12,574 bases of DNA from Jimgerdemannia flammicorona. Taxonomy: Eukaryota > Mucoromycota > Endogonomycetes > Endogonales > Endogonaceae. Location: assembly GCA_003990745.1 (NCBI GenBank), contig RBNI01005432.1, forward strand, positions 1 to 12,574. Direction: 5' to 3'. Below the pieces are notes generated by a model. The model was not told the origin of the DNA and did not search any database. It saw only the letters and a list, made by a program, of their open reading frames with translations. A program made the translations under genes and the position numbers. Positions 1 to 7,136 of the stretch are shown here, piece by piece (positions within the stretch are counted from its first letter, which is position 1; each line of letters begins with the position of its first letter).

Positions 1-94
1 CGCCAACCTCCCTTCTCCAGTGACAAAAATCGATAACTACGCCAACCTCCCTTCTCCAGTGACAAAAATCGATAACCGCGACAACCTCCCTTCT

Positions 95-185
95 CCAGAC
101 TACTCCAAAACTGAAGCTCACTCTACTTACTCTGGCAATACTATAGGAAGTCTAAAGAAATATGAGAATGCGAGTGAGAGTCAAT
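95..185. repeat. 91-bp module B, copy 1
   Basis: Starts CCAGACTACTCCAAAA and ends just before the next CCAGTGACG unit. It differs from copy 2 by a handful of substitutions and has the same length. It contains a TCTACTTACTCTGGCAATA core that all four copies share with small changes. No function is evident beyond being part of the array. Confidence 0.9.
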
Positions 186-459
186 CCAGTGACGAAAATC
201 GATAACCGCGCCAACCTCCCTTCTCCAGTGACAAAAAATCGATAACCGCGCCAACCTCCCTTCTCTAGTGACAAAAATCGATAACCACGCCAACCTCCCT
301 TCTCCAGTGACAAAAATCGATAACCACGCCAACCTCCCTTCTCCAGTGACAAAAATCGATAACCACGCCAACCTCCCTTCTCCAGTGACAAAAATCGATA
401 ACCATACCAACCTCCCTTCTCCAGTGACAAAAATCGATAACCGCGCCAACCTCCCTTCT
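186..459. repeat. Longest uninterrupted 39-bp run (7 units)
   Basis: Units begin at 186, 225, 265, 304, 343, 382 and 421. All are 39 bp except the second, which is 40 bp with one extra A in its A run. Units at 304 and 343 are identical; the unit at 382 has ACCATACC and the unit at 421 has ACCGCGCC at the variable centre. The near-identity of the last four units suggests recent local amplification compared with the other runs. Confidence 0.95.
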
Positions 460-550
460 CCAGACTACTCCAAAACTGAAGCTCTCTCTACTTACTCTGG
501 CAATACTAGAGGAAGTCTAAAGGAATATGAGAATGCGAGTGAGAGTCAAC
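460..550. repeat. 91-bp module B, copy 2
   Basis: Same length and almost the same sequence as copy 1, and followed by the same order of three A variants. See the finding on the 209-bp higher-order unit. Confidence 0.9.
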
Positions 551-710
551 CCAGTGACGAAAATCGATAAACGCGCCAACCTCCCTTCTCCAGTGATAAA
601 AAATCGATAACCGCACCAACCTCCCTTCTCTAGTGACAAAAATAGATAACCACGCTAACCTCCCTTCTCCAGTGACAAAATTTGATAACCGCGCCAACCT
701 CCTCTCTTCT

Positions 711-802
711 CTAGACTACTCCAAAAACTGAAGCTCTCTCTACTTACTCTGGCAATATTAGAGGAAGTCTAAAGGAATGTGAGAACATGAGTAAGAGTCA
801 AT
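711..802. repeat. 91-bp module B, copy 3 (92 bp)
   Basis: Begins CTAGACTACTCC and has one more A in the A run than copies 1 and 2. More diverged than copies 1 and 2. It is followed by one good A unit (803-841) and then degenerate A sequence. Confidence 0.88.
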
Positions 803-905
803 CCAGTGACAAAAATCGATAACCGCGCCAACCTCCCTTCTCCAGTGACAAAAATCGATAACGTCGCCAACCTTCTTCAGTGACGAAAATGCCAACCTCC
901 CTTCT

Positions 906-1005
906 CCAGACTACTCCAAAAACTGAAGCTCTCTCTACTTATTCTAGCAATGCTAGAGGAAGTCTAAAGGAATGTGAGTAATAAGAGAATGCAGGTGAGT
1001 CAACC
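906..1005. repeat. Module B, copy 4, right edge of the minisatellite
   Basis: Begins CCAGACTACTCC and follows copy 3 closely until about 975, where an insertion (AGTAATAAGAGAATG) lengthens it. After about 1005 no A or B sequence is seen, so this is the boundary of the array. Confidence 0.82.
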
Positions 1006-1028
1006 TTAGATGGCTCTCTGGAAATGAC

Positions 1029-1097
1029 ACCTGTGACGTGACAAAGCCCCCACCTGTGATGTGACGAAGCCCCCACTTGTGACGCGACGAAGCCCCC
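1029..1097. promoter_or_regulatory. Triple 23-bp direct repeat with TGACG cores, upstream of the 1155 ORF
   Basis: Three contiguous 23-bp units at 1029-1051, 1052-1074 and 1075-1097. Each begins ACYTGTGAYG and ends GACRAAGCCCCC. The first holds TGACGTGAC, close to a CRE/bZIP-type site, and the others hold TGACG or a one-base variant. The repeat sits 58-126 bp before the ATG at 1155, where a promoter could lie. The repeat is seen directly; its binding of a bZIP factor is inference. It may equally be just another minisatellite next to the larger array. Confidence 0.5.
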
Positions 1098-1135
1098 CAT
1101 AACAAAGACTGCACTCTGCTCTTCTGTTATTTCCC

Positions 1136-1145
1136 TATTATATAC
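1136..1145 (+). promoter_or_regulatory. TATA-like box TATTATATAC
   Basis: A TATA-like stretch lies only about 10 bp before the ATG at 1155. If it directed transcription about 30 bp downstream, the first ATG would be outside the mRNA and translation would begin at the in-frame ATG at 1227. The surrounding DNA is partly AT-rich, so chance occurrence is possible. Confidence 0.3.
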
Positions 1146-1154
1146 ACCTTTATA

Positions 1155-1565
1155 ATGGGAAAGTGGGTTCATTCTGCTAAACCAATCCAACGTAAAAAGA
1201 AGAAGGAGAGACGTCGCACTGCCAGAATGGTTAAAAAGGAAGAAGATATCAATAGTTTGAAAGAAGATATTATCCTTTACCAGTTGGTTCTAAAAGAAGC
1301 TCGCCAAAATGGTGCAAAAGAAGATAACCCAACCATCAAGGCTTGTACAGAGTTAATCAAAAGGCTACAAGAGAAGCTTCATATACTTTTGCCTGAGGAT
1401 AATCAATCTGCACCTGGTTCACCTTCATCTGTTATAACTGTTGCAACTGAAATTGTCATAGATTATGCACCTCCACTTCCAGATAGAATATTTCCTTGCA
1501 GATTGAAGCATGAGAAAAAGGAGCATTATCCAAGAGATATTCCACAATATGTTGTAGATGCTTGA
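1155..1565 (+). CDS. Small hypothetical protein, basic N-terminus, helical middle
   Basis: An ATG-to-TGA frame of 136 codons. I do not recognise the family. Residues 10-30 are strongly basic (IQRKKKKERRRTARMVKK), which could bind nucleic acid or serve as a nuclear signal. Residues about 30-80 are rich in charged and leucine residues (EEDINSLKEDIILYQ, ELIKRLQEKLHILL) and could form a coiled coil. The tail is proline-containing (APPLPDRIFP). There is no signal peptide and no membrane segment. The base composition is more balanced than in the AT-rich DNA downstream, which argues for some coding constraint. A second in-frame ATG at 1227 (residue 25) is an alternative start. It may be a genuine small gene, an exon of a larger spliced gene, or a fragment of a transposon. 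No intron is obvious within it. Confidence 0.45.
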   Translation: MGKWVHSAKPIQRKKKKERRRTARMVKKEEDINSLKEDIILYQLVLKEARQNGAKEDNPTIKACTELIKRLQEKLHILLPEDNQSAPGSPSSVITVATEIVIDYAPPLPDRIFPCRLKHEKKEHYPRDIPQYVVDA

Positions 1566-1667
1566 TTAGCTGATCTTCCTCTATCTCAATAATTATAAAT
1601 AGTTCTTAGCTAGTTTATAATACAGACAAAAGTGATTTATATAACTCAAGATCTATAAGACTGAATT

Positions 1668-1754
1668 GTGGCCTTAAATCAGAGGCCAGTAGCAGAGGCC
1701 AGTCACTATGATGGTGGCCTTAAATTTGAAATACTACACCTTGTGGCCTTAAAT
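1668..1754. repeat. Short direct repeats GTGGCCTTAAAT (x3) and CAGAGGCCAGT (x2)
   Basis: GTGGCCTTAAAT occurs at 1668-1679, 1714-1725 and 1743-1754. CAGAGGCCAGT occurs at 1680-1690 and 1693-1703. The cluster lies 100-190 bp after the stop of the 1155 ORF. It may be a decayed minisatellite or part of a transposon end; I see no matching inverted copy elsewhere in the window. Confidence 0.7.
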
Positions 1755-1822
1755 TAACTAATTAATTATAAGCCAAACGTTTATTTCAACTTTACAGTAA
1801 TTGTGTGACTGTTTATGTGACG

Positions 1823-1858
1823 GTGCAACAGAATACCCATGTGCGACAGAATACCCCT
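1823..1858. repeat. 18-bp tandem duplication around ACAGAATACCC
   Basis: Two adjacent 18-bp units, GTGCAACAGAATACCCAT (1823-1840) and GTGCGACAGAATACCCCT (1841-1858), match at 16 of 18 positions. They lie right at the boundary with the AT-rich block that starts near 1861. Confidence 0.75.
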
Positions 1859-2270
1859 ATCTACATTATAGTTTTTAAATATTTTACTTATTCTATAGAA
1901 GTTTAGTAAAAGTAATATCCTTTTTTAGGTTTTTTTTTTATCTCTAAAGAATTGTTCTTTTTAATGGACTTATCTACTAGTTGTCTCTTAATTCAGTTTG
2001 TTACATAAAGAATTTCTGAAAATTTTAGCTTATAGAGTAAATCAATTCAAATTTATTATATGATAAATTTAAATTAATTCAAATTAACTTGAATTAGTTA
2101 TATATATAGTTGATAAATTTGAATTAGATTTGAATTTCTCTAACTTAATTAAAGTACTATGAGTAAAGTACTAGAAAAGTTTATAATTATAAGCCCAGGC
2201 TCAAGTATTTAACTAGCCCAATAGAAAAATAAGCTTATAGGCTCTCATTTCTATTACTAACTATTCTAAC

Positions 2271-2290
2271 TATATATATATATATATATA
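2271..2290. repeat. (TA)10 microsatellite
   Basis: Ten uninterrupted TA dinucleotides in AT-rich DNA. Confidence 0.95.
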
Positions 2291-2318
2291 GATAAAATCT
2301 TATAAGATAACTTTGACT

Positions 2319-2440
2319 CTTTTAGCATTAGCTCTAACTTTAGCTTCAATTCTATCTCTACTATCTCTACCTCTATCTCTATCTTTACCTCTATCTCTAT
2401 CTGTATATTTATATTATCTATCTCTATATTTATCTTTAAC
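2319..2440. repeat. Pyrimidine-rich low-complexity CTCTAT tract
   Basis: Imperfect hexamer-like repeats of TCTATC/CTCTAT, Leu/Ser-coding in one frame by composition alone. The open frame across it (2313-2618) is a by-product of the simple repeat. Confidence 0.85.
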
Positions 2441-2520
2441 TATAGCTTATAAAATACATCTATCTCCAACTATAGTCTATAAAATATATCTATCTCCAAC
2501 TATAGCCTATAAAATAATTA
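2441..2520. repeat. 30-bp tandem repeat, about 2.7 copies
   Basis: Units at 2441-2470 and 2471-2500 differ at three positions (including CTTATAAAATACATC against TCTATAAAATATATC), and a partial third unit runs to 2520. It continues directly from the CTCTAT tract. Confidence 0.85.
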
Positions 2521-4105
2521 ATTATATAAAACTCAAGATTTCTGAACTTAAAGTAAAATATAAAAAGTTTGGTCTACTAGTTGGTAGTATAAAGAAAATA
2601 CTGATTATAAGATTGTAAAAATTCTAAAATTCTCACTAAGCTTTATTATTATCTATATTATCTACTGAAAGAGACTCAAATCCATCTTGTCTCTATTAGA
2701 ATACTCATATTATAGACTAATTAAAGAGACTATATTTGCCCAAAGAGACTATTGATATCTCAACTACTTCTATCTCAGTTAAAAACAAAACTTGGTTTAC
2801 TCAATTAATAGTACTTTTCTTCAATAGCTCAGAGAATATCTTTACTATTAATATTAATATTATTCATATTTGATGATATTAAAATAGATGACTAAAATAG
2901 TATCAGTAATAACAGTAAAAGATCTGAATGTAAAAAATTACATTATTATAAGAAGTAATAAGTTATCAAGATAGTAATATAGTTGATAAATATTAGAATA
3001 TATTTAAATATATATTAGAATCAATAGATAAAGTAGTAGATAAACTGTACTTGATTAGTATACAATATGATAGTTATAAACTATTAGTATATATAATATT
3101 ATAACTATCAGTTCCTTTTCTATAACTTTCTCAAAAATGAGATCAAGAGGACATATTACTGATATTTTATAGAAATAGTACTATATAAGGTTCTAGACTA
3201 TACAATTATATCAGAAATCTGAGTATGGGATGAAATTGATTAATAAAATAAAGAGCTCATAAAGATAGAATAGATGCTACAGCATTAGCTTCATTTTTCA
3301 ATAAAAAAAAAATCTAATTTAAACTATTATGATCTATATCTAATATTGTTAGATATCTCTATGATTTTACCTTTAGCTCCTATACAATAATAAGTTGGTT
3401 TCTACTGACTCTGATCATCTATACTATAAGACAAAACTACTACTCTATCACAAATATTAATAAAAGAGTCATTACTGGCTAAATGATGAAGAACTTATTG
3501 AAATAGATTCAAAACTCTTATATAATAGATATTTTAGACAATATTTATTTATTCGAATATATAATAAAGAAGTTCATAAAAACCAAATAAAGATATATAT
3601 TTATACTATTAATTCTAATGTTCAGATCTTTTTAACTTAGTAAAATATTTATTTAATTTTTATTTATTTATTTTATTTTATTTATTTATTAAAAAAAAAT
3701 CTTTTTAGATATTCTTCTATATAAGAGCAGTTGTTTTGATGAAAATAATATTCAACATATTGTCTGGCTGCTTCTTTCTCTTGATGATCTCATTTTATAT
3801 ATCAGCCAGATATGTATCAGCTCAATGATAAGATAAGTTTTGTCATATGTATATAAGCATATATATGTTAGAAAATAAAGAATCTGATCAATAAGGATTA
3901 CAAGAAAGTAGTACTATAACTTTTAATAATATTTGATATAGTTATTATTCTACAGTTTAATTTATATTCAATAGTTAGAAAGAAAGATAAAAAAAGAAAA
4001 CTCAATAGTATTACTCTTAAATAAATCAAATCAATTCAAATTAAATTGAATTAAGAGTTATTCAAATTAAATTAAATTAAGGATTTTTCAATTCAAATCA
4101 AGTTC

Positions 4106-4120
4106 AAATTGAATTGAATT
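4106..4120. repeat. Candidate target-site duplication, left copy
   Basis: AAATTGAATTGAATT matches 6560-6574 exactly, just beyond the A tail of the tandem element. This is the arrangement expected for target-primed insertion of the whole 4121-6559 segment. Similar AATTGAATT motifs occur elsewhere nearby and part of the match is A-tail sequence, so chance is not excluded. Confidence 0.4.
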
Positions 4121-4138
4121 TAAATTAACATATTTACT

Positions 4139-5310
4139 TCAGCCTCTTTCTTTACTATCTTATCAGTTACAAGATTTAATAGACAATCTTCTAAGTCTAC
4201 TTTCTACAACCAATACTCTCTCTACCTTAGGTTGATTTACTATATCTATTACAAGGTAGTGAGAGAGAGACAATGGTGATAAGTTGCCTCTTTATTAGTA
4301 TTAGATCAGTGTCTTCTCTATTTTTTTATAGTTTCTGGTACCTTCAACTATATCTAAAGTATATCTGTTTTGGTGCAATACTTTCTTTCTTTTGTTATTA
4401 TCAATAAGATATTATCTGGAGTATTATAGACTATATATGGAGTCAGTTGACCTTAGATATCAAATATCAGTATAAGTTACTTGCAGATCTCTAATATCTA
4501 TAGTAAGGCCCTCTGAGCTTTGGCAAGCTTTCTAGTAAGTACAGTTCTAGTGTAGGTGACTGCTTTTGGATAGAGTCAGAATGGAAGAGAAGATGTCTGT
4601 CACAGATAAGAAGAAGGGTGATTATGGTAGACTAGTAGAGTATTAGGCTGGGGGTGATCATTGGAGCTGAGGTAGATACTGCATTAGTAGAGTCTTCTGA
4701 TTGGTGTGAAGTGGTTAGATAATAGATATTACTTTTAGCTTCTTTTGATGATTCATAAGATTGGGCTCTAGTTATTGGGGAAAGTTAGAGGGTTTGAGAC
4801 TACTCATATCAGATATCTTAGCTATACTCAACTGAAACTGAGAGCTGATATAGCAATATGATCAAGGCCTATAGGCTTGAGTAGTAAGATATTAGGGGTC
4901 TCCTTTTATCTTATATACATATAAGTCCTTTACTCATCTCATCTGAGAGAATCAGGCTCTGCCCACTATGCTATACTTTGATAGAGAGTTTTCTTTATCT
5001 ATTATTCTCCTTGGAGTAGTAGAGACTATTCTATTCAGCTTGGGTATAGCTTTATACATATGTTGGAGTTTCAGACATATACTTTCAGTTATAGATATAT
5101 GGTTGTCTCTCCTTAGTAATAGAGAGAACATAGTATGCAAAATGAGATATGAGTAATATTACTCTGCTATATCTGATATAGTCAAGCTGCTGAACAATAG
5201 CTAGCCTAAATTAATAGAGGTATAGTGCTTAGGGAGTGGTGAGAGAGAGTTTTGGCCTATATAGTCTAGGTTCTCTTCTAATAAAATCCATGAGACATTG
5301 GGTCTGTTAA
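4139..5310 (+). mobile_element. Tandem 1.2-kb retroelement-like unit, copy 1 (heavily mutated)
   Basis: This copy aligns end to end with 5311-6500. Shared landmarks include GACAATGGTGATAAGTTGCC near the start and TTTTGGCCTATATAGTCTAG near the end, followed by AATAAAA. Compared with copy 2, most changes are C-to-T or G-to-A, for example GGTCACAAGG becoming AGTTACAAGA. It contains no CpG at all. It encodes no protein I can recognise. The conserved AATAAA block suggests the 3' non-coding part of a retrotransposon, but the superfamily is unknown. Copy 1 ends in TCTGTTAA and runs straight into copy 2 with no A tail. Confidence 0.7.
5280..5285 (+). promoter_or_regulatory. AATAAA polyadenylation-type signal, copy 1
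   Basis: AATAAA about 25 bp before the end of copy 1, in the same position as in copy 2. Confidence 0.5.
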
Positions 5311-5914
5311 CACAGCTCCTTTCTCTGCTATCTTACTGGTCACAAGGTTTGGTAGGCAATCTTCTGAGTCTCTTTCCCCTATTATTACCCCCTCTATCTC
5401 AGGTTGGTTTGCTGTACCTACATGGATATGGTGAGAGGAGGACAATGGTGATAAGTTGCCCCTTTATTGGTGTCAGATTGGTATCTTCTCCACTTTTTCA
5501 TAGTTTCTAGTACCTTTGGCTGCATCTGGAGTACATTCATTTTGGTGCAGTATCTTCTTCCTTTTACTATCGTCAACAAGGTGCTGTCTTAGTGTATTTT
5601 GGGCTACATAGGGAGTCAGCTGACCTTGGGCATCAAGTGCTCAGTATAGATTACCTATAGGTCCTTGGTGCTTATAGTGGGGCCCTCTGGCTTTGGTAAG
5701 CTTCCTAGTGAGTATGGTTCTGGTATAGGTGACTGTTTTTCAGATATTGTCAGAATAGGAGAAGAGATGGCTGTCACAGATAGGAGGATGGGCGATAATG
5801 GTGAACTAGTGGGGTGCCAGGCTGGGGGCGGTCATCGGGGCTGAGGCAGACAATATTTCAGTAGGGCCTTTTGATTGGCTGGTGGAGGGTAGAGTAGTGT
5901 AGGGGCTGGTATCC

Positions 5915-6078
5915 TAGCTGTACCCAACTAGAACTAGGAGCTGATGTGGTAACATGATCGAGGCCCACAGGCTTGGGGAGTGGGACCTTCCTTATTTGGC
6001 TATACTCAACTGGAACCAGAAGCTGACATAGTAATGTAATTAAGGCCTACAGGCTCAGAGAGTGGGAGTGGGGTCTTT
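5915..6078 (+). repeat. 82-bp internal tandem duplication in copy 2
   Basis: 5915-5985 aligns with 5997-6067 at a constant offset of 82 bp and no gaps. Shared landmarks are CAACTAGAAC/CAACTGGAAC and GAGTGGGA. The differences I read are all transitions. Copy 1 has a single version near 4819-4890. Confidence 0.8.
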
Positions 6079-6470
6079 TCTGGCCCTAGCCTATGTATAA
6101 GTCCTTTGTGGAAGGTTCTGTATATAAGTTCTTTACTCACTCACTTTGAATCTACTCTGCTTTCTGTTAGTTGGTTGGGGGGTTTTTTCTTTACCTTGGG
6201 CTTTCTTTTGGGGTCTGGGGGGCTATTCTTTATTCAGTCTTGGCACTGCTAGATCCAATGCATAGGTGTGCTCTTGCATATAAATGATGATCCAGCCCTG
6301 GTAAGCAGACAAGTCTAGTCTATGTCATAGGGGTCAATATAGCTGGTGTTTGACAGGTATAGCTAGAGCGGTAGAACTGCTGGATGATTTAGTAGCCTAG
6401 GTTAATGGGGGGATATTGTTTGGTAGGTGGTGGGAGAGGGTTTTGGCCTATATAGTCTAGGTTCCCTTCC

Positions 6471-6476
6471 AATAAA
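6471..6476 (+). promoter_or_regulatory. AATAAA polyadenylation-type signal, copy 2
   Basis: AATAAA lies 25 bp before the start of the A tail at 6501. This is normal spacing for cleavage and polyadenylation and supports an RNA-derived 3' end. Confidence 0.6.
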
Positions 6477-6500
6477 AATCCGCAGAACTATGAGTCTGTT

Positions 6501-6526
6501 AAAAAAAAAAAAAAAAAAAAAAAAAT

Positions 6527-6562
<36 letters not shown>
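6501..6562 (+). repeat. Two-part poly(A) tail interrupted by TTTAT
   Basis: 25 A, then TTTAT, then 32 A, directly after copy 2. It marks the 3' end of an element copied from polyadenylated RNA. The TTTAT break may be a mutation or the trace of a second insertion into the tail. Confidence 0.9.
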
Positions 6563-6566
<4 letters not shown>

Positions 6567-6574
6567 ATTGAATT
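6560..6574. repeat. Candidate target-site duplication, right copy
   Basis: AAATTGAATTGAATT, identical to 4106-4120; its first bases overlap the A tail. Confidence 0.4.
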
Positions 6575-6584
6575 GAGAGTCTGA

Positions 6585-6751
6585 TTTGAATCCTATTTTT
6601 TGAAATGTAATGACTTAACAAAAATATATCCAAATTTAATGATTTTTAGCTTGTTAGATTTCTCTTATATAGAGAAATCTAATAAGCTAAAGATCATTAA
6701 ATTTGGACATATTTTTATCAAGTTATTACATTTCAAAAAATAGAGTTCAAA
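6585..6751. repeat. Fold-back sequence, 81-bp arms with 5-nt loop
   Basis: Left arm 6585-6665 and right arm 6671-6751 are inverted complements at 73 of 81 positions without gaps, around a TATAT loop. All eight mismatches are transitions. The centre reads TTTCTCTTATATAGAGAAA. It has no coding capacity. It could be a fold-back type miniature transposon, or an inverted duplication formed during repair. No clear duplication flanks it. Confidence 0.85.
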
Positions 6752-6854
6752 ATTGAATCTTGAATCAAATTGGACCTTTGATTCAATTTATTGGAAGTAC
6801 TACTCAATAGGTACATAGTATATAAGATACTGATATAAAGCTATAGTAATTATG

Positions 6855-6870
6855 TTTTTTTTTTTTTTTT
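6855..6870. repeat. T16 homopolymer in a T-rich stretch
   Basis: Sixteen T followed by a T-rich stretch to about 6905. It could be the A tail of an element on the minus strand or simple AT-rich DNA. The stretch 6752-7136 otherwise holds no recognisable gene. Confidence 0.6.
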
Positions 6871-7136
6871 AATTTATTATTATTTTTTTATTCTTTTTCT
6901 TTTATGAGACTCTCTGTAATAACAGAACACTCATACAGTATAAATTTAGTAATTATTTTTTATTAGAGTATTTTCTCAATCAATTGCTCAATAAGACTGA
7001 GGAACTAGAAAAAAAGGTAGTCATTGTTTCTGAGATATATATATCAAAGATGTGCACCTTTCTCTGGTACAATTCGCATTACACAAACTTCAAGCAACAG
7101 TTTTTTAACACAAAGCAGAGGAAAGGTACTATAAAC

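Larger units (their letters stand above)
1..1005. repeat. Compound minisatellite: 39-bp unit arrays interrupted by a 91-bp module
   Basis: Two kinds of unit alternate. Unit A is 39 bp, starts CCAGTGACAAAAATCGATAA and ends in CCAACCTCCCTTCT. Unit B is about 91 bp and starts CCAGACTACTCCAAAA. A runs lie at 1-94, 186-459 (7 units), 551-710 (4 units) and 803-905 (about 3, two of them degenerate). B lies at 95-185, 460-550, 711-802 and 906-1005. Most A units carry the ClaI palindrome ATCGAT. Because 39 is a multiple of three, both strands give repetitive open frames, but these start and stop inside the repeat and I do not treat them as genes. The left edge is cut by the window, so the full array is longer. 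Units degrade toward the right, as expected at the edge of a tandem array. Confidence 0.95.
1861..4138. other. AT-rich, CpG-depleted block without a convincing gene
   Basis: About 2.3 kb of very AT-rich DNA with only one CpG (near 3554). Stop codons are about as frequent as chance predicts in all frames that I read. Motifs such as AATTCAAATT and TTGAATT recur near 2040-2150 and 4020-4120. The composition fits an AT-rich isochore made of old transposons eroded by C-to-T and G-to-A mutation. I could not identify the original element. Confidence 0.75.
5311..6500 (+). mobile_element. Tandem 1.2-kb retroelement-like unit, copy 2 (better preserved)
   Basis: Head-to-tail partner of copy 1, starting at CACAGCTCC immediately after copy 1's TCTGTTAA. 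It keeps seven CpGs (near 5571, 5792, 5829, 5836, 5959, 6369 and 6481). It has an extra 82-bp internal duplication that copy 1 lacks, and ends with TGAGTCTGTT followed by a long A tail. No long open frame is present. It could be the 3' region of a LINE, a SINE-like non-autonomous element, or a satellite formed from such a tail. Relation to the LINE at 7137 cannot be decided, because that element's 3' end is outside the window. Confidence 0.68.

Noticed and set aside
141..449. Repetitive open frames on the minus strand of the minisatellite (YRFLSLEKGGWRG-type repeats).
   Set aside because: Unit length divisible by three opens frames on both strands; no start or stop outside the repeat.
1..1005. 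CRISPR-like regular repeats.
   Set aside because: The 39-bp units are directly tandem with no unique spacers; the 91-bp module is itself repeated.
939..1190. 83-codon minus-strand ORF.
   Set aside because: Overlaps the minisatellite edge, the 23-bp repeats and the start of the better candidate at 1155; no recognisable motif.
2313..2618. 101-codon Leu/Ser-rich open frame resembling a membrane protein.
   Set aside because: It is the translation of the CTCTAT low-complexity tract and a 30-bp tandem repeat.
3103..3640. Possible decayed coding relic in the AT-rich block: frame 1 at 3103-3387 with paired TAA stops that could be former CAA, and a frame at 3377-3637 with only two stops (3458, 3461).
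   Set aside because: The first has about as many stops as chance predicts at this composition. The second is modestly open, but among all frames and windows of the block one such stretch is expected, and I recognise no family.
3700..3830. Open stretch reading SLDDLILYISQ and neighbours.
   Set aside because: About 45 open codons is within chance for this many frames; no motif supports a gene.
5956..5964. GATCGAGGC resembles a pol III B box (GWTCRANNC), which would make the tandem unit a SINE.
   Set aside because: No A box at suitable spacing upstream, the unit is too long for a simple SINE, and the B box is not kept in the 82-bp duplicate.
4139..6500. The two 1.2-kb copies as a pair of LTRs.
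   Set aside because: They are directly adjacent with no internal region, and copy 2 ends in an A tail with an AATAAA signal, which LTRs do not show.
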